From: JANQIO01 sp965601975 | GTDB lineage: Bacteria; Pseudomonadota; Gammaproteobacteria; Pseudomonadales; Halieaceae | Assembly (NCBI GenBank): GCA_965601975.1 | Contig: OZ271856.1 | Coordinates: 4,650,001-4,714,000, forward strand | Reading direction: 5' to 3' | Length of the DNA stretch: 64,000 bases | In this document: piece after piece, positions 23,054 to 32,281 of the stretch | Numbering within the stretch: position 1 is the stretch's first letter | Layout: the number at the start of each line of letters is the position of its first letter | Position numbers and translations under genes: made by a program | Notes under the pieces: generated by a model | The model's input: only the letters and a program-made list of their open reading frames with translations | Database searches by the model: none | Told to the model about the DNA's origin: nothing

Positions 23054-25111
23054 ATGCCTGATATCGCCAATCAACCCGTAACCAGCCTGCGGGGCGTGGG
23101 ACCGCGCATGGCGGAGAAACTCGCGGAGGCGGGGATAGAGCAGGTCGAGGACCTGCTGTTTCACCTGCCCCTGCGTTACCAGGACCGAACTCGCATCACG
23201 CCGCTGGGGGCCCTGCAGCCCGGCACCGACGTGGTGGTGGAAGGGGAAATCAGGGTCGCCGATATCGCCTTCGGGCGACGCCGCAGCCTGCTGTGTCGAA
23301 TCCAGGACAACACCGGTACCTTGAGCCTGCGCTTTTTTCATTTCAGCGCCGCCCAGAAGCGCAACCTGGAGCCGGGCCGGCGCATTCGCTGTTACGGTGA
23401 AGTACGGCGAGGCGCCAGCGGCCTGGAAATCTACCATCCGGAATACCGCCTGCTGGACTCCGACTCGACCACCCCGGTGGAGGAGGCGCTGACGCCGGTC
23501 TACCCCACCACCGCGGGAATAACCCAGGCCAGCTGGCGCAAGCTTTGCGAACAGGCGGTGAAGCAGCTCGCCCGGCGCGCACCACCGGACCTGCTGCCGG
23601 GACTTGATAGCCGCGGTATGACCCTGGTTGACGCCCTGGAATACCTGCACGCCCCTCCGCCTGACGCACCCCAGGAGTTGATCCGGGATGGCCGGCATCC
23701 CGCCCAGCTGCGCCTGGCGCTGGAGGAACTGGTGGCCCACAACCTGTCGCTGGACAAGCTGCGGCGGCAGCAACAGGCCTTCGGCGCCGCCAGCCTGGCC
23801 GAGGGGGAAGCCGCGATGCACGCGTTCGTCGAGGCGCTGCCCTTTGCCCTGACGTCGGCGCAGCAGCGCGTGATCGGGGAAATCTCCGCCGACATCGCCC
23901 GGGCTATCCCCATGCTGCGGCTGGTACAGGGGGATGTCGGCTCGGGCAAGACTGTGGTGGCCGCCTGCGCCGCACGCCAGGCGATTGCCTGCGGCTACCA
24001 GGTGGCGGTGATGGCGCCCACGGAAATTCTCGCGGAGCAGCACCGGGAGAGTTTCGGAGAGTGGTTCGCCCCACTGGGGATCACGCCCTGCCTGTTGACC
24101 GGGCGCATCAAGGGTCGCGCGCGCCAGTCGGCGCTGGACGCTATCGCCGGCGGCGAAGCACAGCTCATCATCGGAACCCACGCACTGTTCCAGGACGAAG
24201 TGAGCTTCGAACGCCTGGGCCTGGTCGTCGTCGATGAGCAGCACCGCTTCGGTGTTCACCAGCGCCTGCGCCTGACGGACAAGGGCGGACAACCCCACCA
24301 GTTGGTCATGACCGCCACCCCGATTCCGCGCACCCTGTCCATGGTGGCCTACGCCGACCTGGACTGCTCTGTAATAGACGAGCTGCCACCGGGGCGGCAA
24401 CCGGTACAAACCGCCCTGATCAGCGATGCCCGGCGGGACAAGGTCATCGAGCGGGTGCGCGCCGCCTGTGAAGACGGGCGCCAGGCCTACTGGGTCTGCA
24501 CGCTGATCGAGGAATCTGACGCGCTGGAGGCACAGGCCGCGGAGGCGACCGCGGCGGATCTGTCCGATCGCCTGCCCGGGCTCGAGGTCGGCCTGGTGCA
24601 CGGGCGCCTGAAACCCAGCGAGAAAGAAGCGGTGATGCAACGCTTCAAGGCGGGGGAAATACAGCTGCTGGTGGCGACCACGGTGATCGAGGTCGGCGTC
24701 GACGTACCCAATGCCAGCCTGATGATCATCGAGAATCCCGAACGTCTCGGCCTGGCGCAACTCCACCAGCTGCGCGGGCGGGTGGGCCGCGGTGTCGATG
24801 CCAGCCACTGTGTACTGCTGTTCAAATCGCCGCTCAGCCAGCAGGGGCAGGCCAGGCTATCCACCATGCGGGAAAGCAGCGACGGTTTCTACATCGCAGA
24901 AAGGGACCTGGAGCTGCGGGGCCCCGGGGAAGTGTTGGGCACTCGCCAGACCGGGCTGATGGATTTCAGGGTCGCCGATATCCAACTGCACGCGGACCTG
25001 CTGGAGCAGGTCCGGCTGCAGGCGGCCGCGATCGTTGAGACATCGCCGGAAAACGTCGACCCGCTGATCCGGCGCTGGCTGGGAAGCGCCGAGCGCTACG
25101 CCAGCGTCTAG
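23054..25111 (+). CDS. recG: ATP-dependent DNA helicase RecG
   Basis: 685 residues. Remodels stalled replication forks and Holliday junctions. An N-terminal wedge/OB domain is followed by helicase motifs: Walker A GDVGSGKTVVA near 293, the DExH box DEQHRFG near 393, motif III TATPIPRT near 416 and VIEVGVDVPNAS near 549. QLRGRVGRG follows. The C terminus RDLELRGPGEVLGTRQTG is RecG specific. Convergent with the rubredoxin gene. Confidence 0.97.
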   Translation: MPDIANQPVTSLRGVGPRMAEKLAEAGIEQVEDLLFHLPLRYQDRTRITPLGALQPGTDVVVEGEIRVADIAFGRRRSLLCRIQDNTGTLSLRFFHFSAAQKRNLEPGRRIRCYGEVRRGASGLEIYHPEYRLLDSDSTTPVEEALTPVYPTTAGITQASWRKLCEQAVKQLARRAPPDLLPGLDSRGMTLVDALEYLHAPPPDAPQELIRDGRHPAQLRLALEELVAHNLSLDKLRRQQQAFGAASLAEGEAAMHAFVEALPFALTSAQQRVIGEISADIARAIPMLRLVQGDVGSGKTVVAACAARQAIACGYQVAVMAPTEILAEQHRESFGEWFAPLGITPCLLTGRIKGRARQSALDAIAGGEAQLIIGTHALFQDEVSFERLGLVVVDEQHRFGVHQRLRLTDKGGQPHQLVMTATPIPRTLSMVAYADLDCSVIDELPPGRQPVQTALISDARRDKVIERVRAACEDGRQAYWVCTLIEESDALEAQAAEATAADLSDRLPGLEVGLVHGRLKPSEKEAVMQRFKAGEIQLLVATTVIEVGVDVPNASLMIIENPERLGLAQLHQLRGRVGRGVDASHCVLLFKSPLSQQGQARLSTMRESSDGFYIAERDLELRGPGEVLGTRQTGLMDFRVADIQLHADLLEQVRLQAAAIVETSPENVDPLIRRWLGSAERYASV

Positions 25112-25113
25112 CA

Positions 25114-25134
25114 CCTGCGGCCTGACGCCGCAGG
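25114..25134. terminator. Perfect hairpin between recG and the rubredoxin gene
   Basis: CCTGCGGC-CTGAC-GCCGCAGG, an eight-base stem in the 30-bp gap between convergent stops. It could serve as a bidirectional terminator, but there is no T run on either side. Confidence 0.4.
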
Positions 25135-25141
25135 GCTCCCG

Positions 25142-26512
25142 TCAGGACAGGATCGCCGGCAGTTCCTTCTGCAGGGCCATCTTTTCTTTCGTGGCGTCGC
25201 CCGTCAGCGCAAAGCCCAACAGCTGTCCGGCACCGTCGCGGAACTCCGCCTTCACGTTGTAGCCGTCCTCGGTCACGGTCCAGCTGCCCTCGGTATCCGG
25301 TGCCACCGGGCTCACCACCACCGGGCAGGCGGGTGTCTTGATGGTCACCGGCATGGCGGGGTAGGCCACGTCCGTGGACTCGCCGGCCAGGGTCTTGCCC
25401 AGCGCCCTGGCCGCTGCCATGAGCGGCGCTACGTAGACCAGCACGTGCCCTTCCACCTCGGCGCAATCGCCAAAGGCATAGACATTGGGGGCACTGGTTT
25501 CCAGCAGGCGGTTGGCCTTGATGCCGCGCCCCACCTCGATGCCGGCCGCGGACGCCAGCTCCGTACGCGGACGCACGCCCACTGCGGACAGGACGATATC
25601 CGCCTCGATGGTCTGGCCGTCATTGAGACTCACCACGAGACCGCCGTCTCCATGATTGACTTCCGTCACCAGCGGACCGAAGTGGAACTTCGCGCCTTTC
25701 TCCTCCAGCCCGCGCTGCACCGCCTTGCCTGCAGCCTCTGGCAGCAGGGTCGGCAGGCAGTAGCCGAGGGGGTCGACCGCTTCGACCTCGAAGCCGCCGT
25801 TGATGAGGTCATTGGTGAACTCGCAGCCGATCAGGCCGCCGCCGATGATGCAGACCTTCTTCACGTCATTCTTGCTGATGGCCTGGCGGAAGTCGTCGTA
25901 GTCCAGCAGGTCATTGACGGAATACACGTACTCCAGCGCGTCGCCGGCCAGCGGCGGGCGGATCACATCGGCGCCGAGCGCCAGCACCAGCTTCGAGTAG
26001 TGCAGGGCGGTCTCGGAGTCCGCCACGTGAACCAGCTGCTTCTCGGTGTCGATACTGCTGACCCGGGTACGGGTCCAGACGCTGGCATTGAAGTTCTGCC
26101 CCATGGTGCCGGCGTCGGCGGTGGCAAGGTCGTCCGCCGTCGTGTTCTTGGTGTAGCCCGTCGACAGCATGGGTTTGGAGTAGGAGCGGCCGTCGTCCGC
26201 CGTGATCAGGATGAGCGGCGTATTCTCGTCGTGCTTGCGGAATTCCTTGGCCAGGCCGTAGCCGGCGAGACCGGTGCCGATAATCACCACCGGCGCGTGC
26301 TCTGTGTCCGCCTTGGCTTCCTCGTGGTGAGGCGCCTGCTCGACCGGGGACTCCTCGATCAACTCGAAGTCTTCCTTGCCGACGCCGCAGTCAGGACACA
26401 GCCAGTCCTCCGGTACGTCCTCCCACTTGGTGCCGGGTGCAATACCGTCGTCCGGCCAGCCCTTGGCTTCGTCGTAAACCAGACCGCAGACAATACATTC
26501 CCACTTGCTCAT
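25142..26512 (-). CDS. Rubredoxin-rubredoxin reductase fusion
   Basis: 456 residues from the ATG at 26512 (GGGAGAA upstream). Residues 1-55 are a rubredoxin with Cys6, Cys9, Cys39 and Cys42 as iron ligands. After a Glu/Ala-rich linker comes an FAD/NAD(P)-dependent reductase: VVIIGTGLAGYG near 73 for FAD, CIIGGGLIGCE near 224 for NAD, and NVYAFGDCAEV near 353. It should pass electrons from NAD(P)H through FAD to its own iron centre. Partner unknown: an alkane hydroxylase or an oxygen or peroxide reductase are family precedents. In Pseudomonas the two parts are separate genes. Confidence 0.9.
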   Translation of the reverse strand: MSKWECIVCGLVYDEAKGWPDDGIAPGTKWEDVPEDWLCPDCGVGKEDFELIEESPVEQAPHHEEAKADTEHAPVVIIGTGLAGYGLAKEFRKHDENTPLILITADDGRSYSKPMLSTGYTKNTTADDLATADAGTMGQNFNASVWTRTRVSSIDTEKQLVHVADSETALHYSKLVLALGADVIRPPLAGDALEYVYSVNDLLDYDDFRQAISKNDVKKVCIIGGGLIGCEFTNDLINGGFEVEAVDPLGYCLPTLLPEAAGKAVQRGLEEKGAKFHFGPLVTEVNHGDGGLVVSLNDGQTIEADIVLSAVGVRPRTELASAAGIEVGRGIKANRLLETSAPNVYAFGDCAEVEGHVLVYVAPLMAAARALGKTLAGESTDVAYPAMPVTIKTPACPVVVSPVAPDTEGSWTVTEDGYNVKAEFRDGAGQLLGFALTGDATKEKMALQKELPAILS

Positions 26513-26579
26513 AAGCCGGTATTTCTCCCGAATAAGGTGCGTAAAAATGAGGATGGACAACTATAGTGCCGTGTAAAAA

Positions 26580-27164
26580 ATGTGCAAGTCAGCGCGCCTG
26601 TGGCACACTTCCGCCGTGTCTTTTTCAGCCCAATCTTCCAGGCAGCCGAACTGGCGCCTGCCCTCGCAGATGCAGCTCTCGGGCCTGCCGATTGAGGTCA
26701 GGCCATGGCTGCTTGATGAATCCTCACTGACCGAGCGCCTGATCCGAAAAACCGACGGCCAGTTCCGGGTCGAACGCCTCAGCCAGGGCTGGCGGCGGCC
26801 CCAACCCTCCGAAAGTGAACTGCTGGGACTGCCCCACGGGCAGTGGGCGCTGGTGCGGGAGGTGGCCCTGCAGTGCTTTGACGAGCCCTGGGTCTACGCC
26901 CGCAGCGTGATCCCCGCCGCCACCCTGTCCGGGCGGCTGCGCCGCCTGCGCAGGCTCCAGAACGAGTCCCTCGGTGCGCTGCTGTTCCAGCACCCCCAGC
27001 TGCGGCGCGAAGCCTTTGAAATCACCCGCCTGCCGCCTGGCAGCAGCTATATCCACCCCTCGCTGCGGCAGGAATCTCCCGCCTGGGCGCGGCGCTCCCG
27101 TTTCGTGCTCTACGGCCACGCCATCCTGGTCAGCGAAGTCTTCCTGGAGCGGTTTCAAGCCTGA
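26580..27164 (+). CDS. ubiC: Chorismate pyruvate-lyase UbiC
   Basis: Converts chorismate to 4-hydroxybenzoate and pyruvate, the first committed step of ubiquinone synthesis. The family core VREVALQCFDEPWVYARSVIP is near residues 90-110, and the catalytic-region ARRSRFVLYGHAILVSEVFL is at the C terminus. 194 residues from ATG; a GTG at 26616 is an alternative that trims a non-conserved N terminus. ubiA follows 52 bp downstream. Confidence 0.88.
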   Translation: MCKSARLWHTSAVSFSAQSSRQPNWRLPSQMQLSGLPIEVRPWLLDESSLTERLIRKTDGQFRVERLSQGWRRPQPSESELLGLPHGQWALVREVALQCFDEPWVYARSVIPAATLSGRLRRLRRLQNESLGALLFQHPQLRREAFEITRLPPGSSYIHPSLRQESPAWARRSRFVLYGHAILVSEVFLERFQA

Positions 27165-27216
27165 GGCAGACCCGTCATAATACGGAGCTCCATCGGACAC
27201 GCTCCGTCAACCTGCA

Positions 27217-28092
27217 ATGACTGCCGCAACATCCCGCTTTACTGCCTACCTTCAGCTCATCCGCTTCGACCGCCCCATCGGCACCCTGCTGCTGCTGTGG
27301 CCGACCCTGTGGGCCCTGTGGCTGGCGGCAGACGGCCTGCCTCCCATCAAACTGCTGGTGATATTCAGCCTGGGCACCCTGTTGATGCGCAGCGCCGGCT
27401 GCGCGATCAATGACCTGGCAGACCGGAAGCTCGACGGCGGCGTGGCGCGGACCCGCGGCCGGCCCCTGGTCACGGGCACGGTATCGCCCAACGAGGCCAT
27501 GACCCTGTGTGCGGTGCTGGCGCTGATCGCCTTTGTACTGGTTCTGTTTACCAATACCCTGACCATCCTGCTGTCTTTCGCAGGCGTCGCCCTGGCGGCC
27601 TGTTACCCTTTCATGAAACGTCATACGCACCTGCCACAGCTGGTGCTGGGCGCGGCTTTTTCCTGGGGAATCCCCATGGCATTCGCTGCGGTGCTGAACA
27701 CCCTGCCGCCCATATTGTGGCTGGTATTTGTGGCCAACCTGCTGTGGACGGTGGCCTACGACACGGAGTACGCGATGGTAGATCGCGAGGATGACCTCAA
27801 GGTGGGCATCAAGTCCACGGCGATCCTGTTCGGGGATATGGACCGGCACATGGTCGGCGCCCTGCAGGTGCTGACGATGGCGTCACTGTTGCTGGTGGGC
27901 CAGCGCTTCGAACTGGGCTGGGTCTACTTCGCCGCCCTGGTCGTGGTTGCGATCCTGTTTGTTTACCAGCAGCGCCTGATTCGCGAGCGCAAGCCGGAGG
28001 ACTGCTTCCGCGCCTTCCTCAACAACAACTGGGTCGGCGCCGCCGTGTTCGCCGGACTGGTACTGGATACCTGGAACCGCGGTGTCCTCTGA
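27217..28092 (+). CDS. ubiA: 4-hydroxybenzoate polyprenyltransferase UbiA
   Basis: Inner-membrane prenyltransferase that adds the polyprenyl tail to 4-hydroxybenzoate. 291 residues with about eight membrane helices. The two Asp-rich Mg-diphosphate motifs are visible: NDLADRKLDGGVARTRGRPL near 65-84 and DTEYAMVDREDDLKVGIKST near 185-204. It uses the UbiC product made by the gene just upstream. The next gene overlaps its stop by 11 bp. Confidence 0.95.
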   Translation: MTAATSRFTAYLQLIRFDRPIGTLLLLWPTLWALWLAADGLPPIKLLVIFSLGTLLMRSAGCAINDLADRKLDGGVARTRGRPLVTGTVSPNEAMTLCAVLALIAFVLVLFTNTLTILLSFAGVALAACYPFMKRHTHLPQLVLGAAFSWGIPMAFAAVLNTLPPILWLVFVANLLWTVAYDTEYAMVDREDDLKVGIKSTAILFGDMDRHMVGALQVLTMASLLLVGQRFELGWVYFAALVVVAILFVYQQRLIRERKPEDCFRAFLNNNWVGAAVFAGLVLDTWNRGVL

Positions 28093-29251
28093 GGCGGGCG
28101 CAGCCCTCGAAGCGCGGTTCCTCCCGTCCCTCAAGCATATCGATGGCCAGGCCTGGAACCGGGTTGCGGGAATCGATTATCCGTTTCTGCGGCATGAATT
28201 CCTGCTCGCCCTGGAGGAGTCCGGCTGCACCGATGCCGACAGTGGCTGGCAGCCCTATCACCTGACCCTGCACCGGGACGGCGAGCTGCTGGCCCTGATG
28301 CCCATGTACCTGAAGTCCCACTCCTACGGCGAGTACGTGTTCGACTGGAGCTGGGCCGAGGCCTACCGCCGCCACGGCCGGGAGTACTACCCGAAGCTGC
28401 TGACGGCCATCCCGTTTACACCCGCCACCGGCCCGCGCCTGTGCGTGGCCGAGGGCGAAGACCGGGCGGCCTGTGCAACGTTGATGTTCAATGCCGTGCG
28501 CCGGCTGGCATCGCAGCAGGGCCTGTCTTCCTGGCATGTCCTGTTCCCGTCGGACGAAGAGGCGCAAATCCTGGAAGACCTCGGCGCCAGCCTGCGCCGG
28601 GGCAGCCAGTTCCACTGGTTCAACGACGGCTATGACAGCTTCGATGCGTTCCTGGAGACGTTCAACAGCCGCAAGCGCAAGTCCCTGAAGCGGGAGCGGC
28701 GACGGGTGGCGGAGCAGGGTATCGAACTGGAGGTGCTGGAGGGTGACGCCATCACCGACGGGGTCTGGGAAGAGTTCTACCGCTTCTACCAGATGACCTA
28801 CGCCAAGCGCAGCGGTCACGGTGGCTACCTGAACCGCGAGTTTTTCCTGCGCCTCGGGCGTGAACTGCCGGAGCACTGTGTCATGGTCAGGGCGTCCCTG
28901 GATGGTGAAGCGGTAGCGGGCTCACTGTGCCTGAAATCCGGCGACACGCTCTATGGGCGCTACTGGGGCTGCGTCCGTGAGCTGGACTGCCTGCACTTCG
29001 AGGCCTGCTACTACCAGGGTATCGACTACTGCATCCGCAAGGGCCTCAGGCGATTCGACCCGGGCGCCCAGGGCGAGCACAAGATTCAGCGGGGATTCAC
29101 ACCCATCTCCACGGTATCGGCCCACTGGATGGCCGATCCCGGCTTCGCCGAGGCCATCGAGGACTTTACCCGCCGGGAGAGCGGCCACATCGATGCCTAT
29201 ATAAAGGAAGCGGCGAACTACCTGCCGTTCAAGGACGACGCCAGGAACTAG
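28082..29251 (+). CDS. COG3146 family GNAT-like protein
   Basis: 389 residues from a GTG that overlaps the ubiA stop. Sequence marks such as YPFLRHEFLLALEESGC, SYGEYVFDWSWAEAYRRHG, NSRKRKSLKRERRRV and RFDPGAQGEHKIQRGF are those of COG3146 (DUF482), proteins with a duplicated GNAT acetyltransferase-like fold resembling Fem aminoacyl transferases. The substrate is unknown. Its stop shares CTAG with the convergent DUF938 gene. Translational coupling to ubiA is likely, but a ubiquinone role is not implied. Confidence 0.8.
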   Translation: MSSEAGAALEARFLPSLKHIDGQAWNRVAGIDYPFLRHEFLLALEESGCTDADSGWQPYHLTLHRDGELLALMPMYLKSHSYGEYVFDWSWAEAYRRHGREYYPKLLTAIPFTPATGPRLCVAEGEDRAACATLMFNAVRRLASQQGLSSWHVLFPSDEEAQILEDLGASLRRGSQFHWFNDGYDSFDAFLETFNSRKRKSLKRERRRVAEQGIELEVLEGDAITDGVWEEFYRFYQMTYAKRSGHGGYLNREFFLRLGRELPEHCVMVRASLDGEAVAGSLCLKSGDTLYGRYWGCVRELDCLHFEACYYQGIDYCIRKGLRRFDPGAQGEHKIQRGFTPISTVSAHWMADPGFAEAIEDFTRRESGHIDAYIKEAANYLPFKDDARN

Positions 29252-29841
29252 CCAGCCCGCTTCCAGACCGGCAGCCGGTTGTTGGCCGGCATCTCGTTGT
29301 CCTCCAGCAGGCTGAAGCCCGCATCGGCCGCCAGCGCATCCACCGCCTCGAAATCCCGAATGCCGCCGCCGGGGTGGGAGGCCGCCAGCCAGTCGTCGAA
29401 TCGCGCATTGCTCTCGGACGTGTAGCTGCCGTCGTAGTTGAAGGGTCCGTACACCAGCAACAGGTGGCCCGGGGGCGCATGGTTTCCGAGATAGGCAAAC
29501 AGCGACTCGACGGCGCTCCAGGGCATGATGTGCAGGCTGTTGGCGGTGAACAGGGCGCCCGGAAGGGCCAGGCCCCAGTCCGGGTCGGTGACGTCGATGG
29601 CCAGCGGTGCCGGCAGATTGCTGCCCGGGTAGTCCTCCCGCCAGGCGTTGATACCCTCGTGATTGACGGGCAGGTCGCTGGTTTGCCAGGTGAGCTGCGG
29701 CAGGGCCTCCGCAAAGAAGCGGGCGTGCTGGCCGGTGCCGCTGCCGATCTCGAGCACCCGGTCGACATCCACCAGCCAGCGCCGCAGTACGCCGAGAATA
29801 GGCTGCTTGTTGTTTTCACAGGCCTGGGAGAAGGGAAGCAC
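29248..29841 (-). CDS. DUF938 SAM-dependent methyltransferase
   Basis: 197 residues. N-terminal SQACENNKQPILGVLRRWL and the SAM-binding VLEIGSGTGQHARFFAEALPQL, followed by QTSDLP and VYGPFNYDGSYTSESNARFDDWL, are DUF938 hallmarks. Methyl acceptor unknown; DUF938 proteins are widespread in proteobacteria and a eukaryotic relative is also uncharacterised. It lies 16 bp downstream of the flavoprotein monooxygenase gene on the same strand, so the two may be one transcript with yaaA. Confidence 0.85.
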   Translation of the reverse strand: MLPFSQACENNKQPILGVLRRWLVDVDRVLEIGSGTGQHARFFAEALPQLTWQTSDLPVNHEGINAWREDYPGSNLPAPLAIDVTDPDWGLALPGALFTANSLHIMPWSAVESLFAYLGNHAPPGHLLLVYGPFNYDGSYTSESNARFDDWLAASHPGGGIRDFEAVDALAADAGFSLLEDNEMPANNRLPVWKRAG

Positions 29842-29857
29842 GGTGAATGCTCCGCCC

Positions 29858-31315
29858 TCAGGCGCTCATGTCGAATTCACTGAAATCCGGCTGGCGCATG
29901 CTCCAGCGAAAGCGCAGCGTGCCGTGGGGCCAGTTGTTGGTGATCCTGCCGCTGGCATTCTTGTACCAGCTGCCGCATTCACCGCCCCACACGGTCTTCT
30001 CCAGGTCCGCCTGCAGCTGTTCGTCATAGCGGTGGGCCACGGTGCTGTTGGCGTCCAGCAGCCGGATATCGTGTGCCAGCATCTTGTCGATGCAGCGCAG
30101 CACATAACCCACCTGGCCTTCCACCATGTAAATGATGGAGTTGTGCCCGAGGTTGGTGTTGGGCCCGTACAGCATGAACAGGTTGGGGAAGCCGGGGACA
30201 GCGACGCCGCGGTGGGCCCAGGCGCCATCGTGCCAGCTCTCGGAAAGCTCGCGCCCGCCGCGCCCCTCGATACGCAGCGGCGCCAGGAACTCCGTCGCCT
30301 TGAAGCCGGTGCCGTAGATAATCACGTCCACGGGCCGCTCGATGCCGTCGGCGGTCACCACGCCCTGTTCGTCGATGCGCTCGATCGCTGAGGTCACCAC
30401 CTCCACCGGCCGCGAGGCCAGGGCCTGGTAGTAGTCATCAGAGACCAGGATGCGTTTGCAGCCCAGCGGGTAATCCGGCGTCAGCTTCGCGCGCAGGGCG
30501 GGATCGCTGATCGTCTCCTCCAGGTAGCGCCTCGAGATCCAGTTCACCAGTCGGTGGCGCAGGGAGCCCTTGAACATCGCACCAAAGAAGAAGAACTCCT
30601 GGCGCATGAACCAGCGCAGCCGCGACAGCTTCAGCAGCCAGGGGTGGTCCCTGAAGCGGCGCTTCTCATTGTCGGAATAGGCCCGGTCATTGCGCGGCAC
30701 CAGGTAGTTGGCACTGCGCTGGTAGACGTAGAGCTGCTGTGCCTGCTCGGCCACCGGCGGAATGAACTGGATGGCGCTGGCCGCGTTGCCGATCACCGCG
30801 ACACGCTTGCCGGTCAGGTCAACGGAGTGGTCCCAGCGGGCCGAGTGAAAGGCGGCACCACCAAAGCTGTCCCGTCCCGGGAAGTCGGGAATATTGGGCA
30901 GGTTCAACTGCCCCAGGCCGCTGACCAGCGCACGACAGGCCAGCTCCTCACCCCCGTCGAGGGTGAGAATCCACTCCCCCGCGCCCTCGTCGAGGCGGGC
31001 GGATGCCACGGCGGTGTTGAAGCGGATATGCGGACGCAGCTGGTACTTGTCGACACAGTGTTCAAAGTACTCGCGAATTTCCGGCTGCGGGGCGTAAGCC
31101 CGGCTCCAGTCGGGTTTCGGCTCGAAGGAAAAACTGTACAGGTGGGAGGCGACATCACAGCAGGCGCCCGGATAGGTATTGTCGTGCCAGGTGCCGCCGA
31201 CGGCCTCGGTCTTTTCCAGCATCAGGAAGTTGGTGATGCCCGCCTGCCGCAGCTTGATGCCCATGCAGATGCCGGACATGCCGGCGCCGAGAACGATGAC
31301 CTGGTAGCGCTGCAT
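29858..31315 (-). CDS. Flavin-containing/Baeyer-Villiger-type monooxygenase
   Basis: 485 residues from the ATG at 31315, two bases after the yaaA stop. FAD motif VIVLGAGMSGICMG at about 6-19, GGTWHDNTYPGACCD near 41, NADPH motif AVIGNAASAIQF near 177, and a Baeyer-Villiger fingerprint FGGAAFHSARWD (FxGxxxHxxxWD) near 157. C-terminal NTNLGHNSIIYMVEGQ is typical. It should insert oxygen into a ketone or oxidise an S or N centre using NADPH and O2. The substrate cannot be read from the sequence, and no catabolic neighbours are present. Confidence 0.85.
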   Translation of the reverse strand: MQRYQVIVLGAGMSGICMGIKLRQAGITNFLMLEKTEAVGGTWHDNTYPGACCDVASHLYSFSFEPKPDWSRAYAPQPEIREYFEHCVDKYQLRPHIRFNTAVASARLDEGAGEWILTLDGGEELACRALVSGLGQLNLPNIPDFPGRDSFGGAAFHSARWDHSVDLTGKRVAVIGNAASAIQFIPPVAEQAQQLYVYQRSANYLVPRNDRAYSDNEKRRFRDHPWLLKLSRLRWFMRQEFFFFGAMFKGSLRHRLVNWISRRYLEETISDPALRAKLTPDYPLGCKRILVSDDYYQALASRPVEVVTSAIERIDEQGVVTADGIERPVDVIIYGTGFKATEFLAPLRIEGRGGRELSESWHDGAWAHRGVAVPGFPNLFMLYGPNTNLGHNSIIYMVEGQVGYVLRCIDKMLAHDIRLLDANSTVAHRYDEQLQADLEKTVWGGECGSWYKNASGRITNNWPHGTLRFRWSMRQPDFSEFDMSA

Positions 31316-31317
31316 GC

Positions 31318-32088
31318 CTAGCTGTCCCGGGTGAACACCCATTCGCGGGCGGTGGATTCCGCCTTGTTGTAGCGATAGCCGTCTTCCCTGAATTTCTTCA
31401 GGCCCGCCACATTGTCCAGGCGCTTGTCGATGGCGTAGCGTGCCATCTGGCCGCGCGCCTTCTTGGCGAAGAAGCTGATCACCCGGTACTTGCCGTTCTT
31501 GAGATCCTTGAATACCGGGGTGATGATCTCGGCGTTGAGCGCACTGGCCCGTACAGACTTGAAATACTCATTGGAGGCCAGGTTCACCAGCACGTCGCTC
31601 TTCAGTGACTTGAGCTGGCTGTTGAGGGCGGCGGTGATGTCTTCACCCCAGAACTCGTAGAGGTTCTTGCCGCCGCTGTTCGCGAACTTCAGGCCCATTT
31701 CCAGCCGGTAGGGCTGCATCAGGTCCAGGGGCCGCAGGATCCCGTACAGGCCGGACAAAATGCGCAGGTGCTTCTGGGCAAAGGCGAGATCGTCCGACTT
31801 CATGCTCTCGGCATCCAGCCCCGTGTAAACGTCCCCTTTGAACGCCAGCACCGACTGCTTGGCATTGTCCAGGGTGAAAGGCTGCCCCCAGTTCATGAAG
31901 CGCTCGTGGTTCAGGTTGGCGATGTTCTCGCTGACCCCCATGAGCTTGCCGATCTGCTCCGGTGACAGCTTGCGCGCGTCCTCCACCAGGTTTTCCGCCC
32001 TCGACAGCAGGGCTGGCTGGGTCGCCTTCGACGTCTGTGGCGGTGTCTCGTAGTCCAGGGTCTTGGCCGGTGAAAGTACGATAAGCAT
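31318..32088 (-). CDS. yaaA: Peroxide stress protein YaaA (DUF328)
   Basis: 256 residues starting MLIVLSPAKTLDYETPP, with GDVYTGLDA near 94 and SFFAKKARGQMARYAI near 203. YaaA in E. coli belongs to the OxyR regulon and limits intracellular free iron during peroxide stress; it binds DNA with a helix-hairpin-helix-like element. It leads a likely three-gene leftward set with the monooxygenase and DUF938 genes. Confidence 0.93.
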   Translation of the reverse strand: MLIVLSPAKTLDYETPPQTSKATQPALLSRAENLVEDARKLSPEQIGKLMGVSENIANLNHERFMNWGQPFTLDNAKQSVLAFKGDVYTGLDAESMKSDDLAFAQKHLRILSGLYGILRPLDLMQPYRLEMGLKFANSGGKNLYEFWGEDITAALNSQLKSLKSDVLVNLASNEYFKSVRASALNAEIITPVFKDLKNGKYRVISFFAKKARGQMARYAIDKRLDNVAGLKKFREDGYRYNKAESTAREWVFTRDS

Positions 32089-32281
32089 GTCTTGTCCTGA
32101 TCCTCTACTGGGAAGCCCCGGTTTGCTGCGGGTTTGCCACGTTGGCAGCCCCTGTTCGCCGTGCCCTTATCCTCGCGGGCGGCGGTGTTATACTGCGGCG
32201 CATCATACTCCGGACAGCCATAAAAACCACCCGGGGCGTCTCCTCCAGGCCGCGCCGGGCGGACCAATAAAGCGCCGACCC

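Noticed and set aside
22142..24808. A very long minus-strand frame (over 900 codons) opposite recG.
   Set aside because: Only its last 300 codons, after the GTG at 22981, resemble a real protein. The upstream part is an antisense shadow of recG caused by GC-rich codon use.
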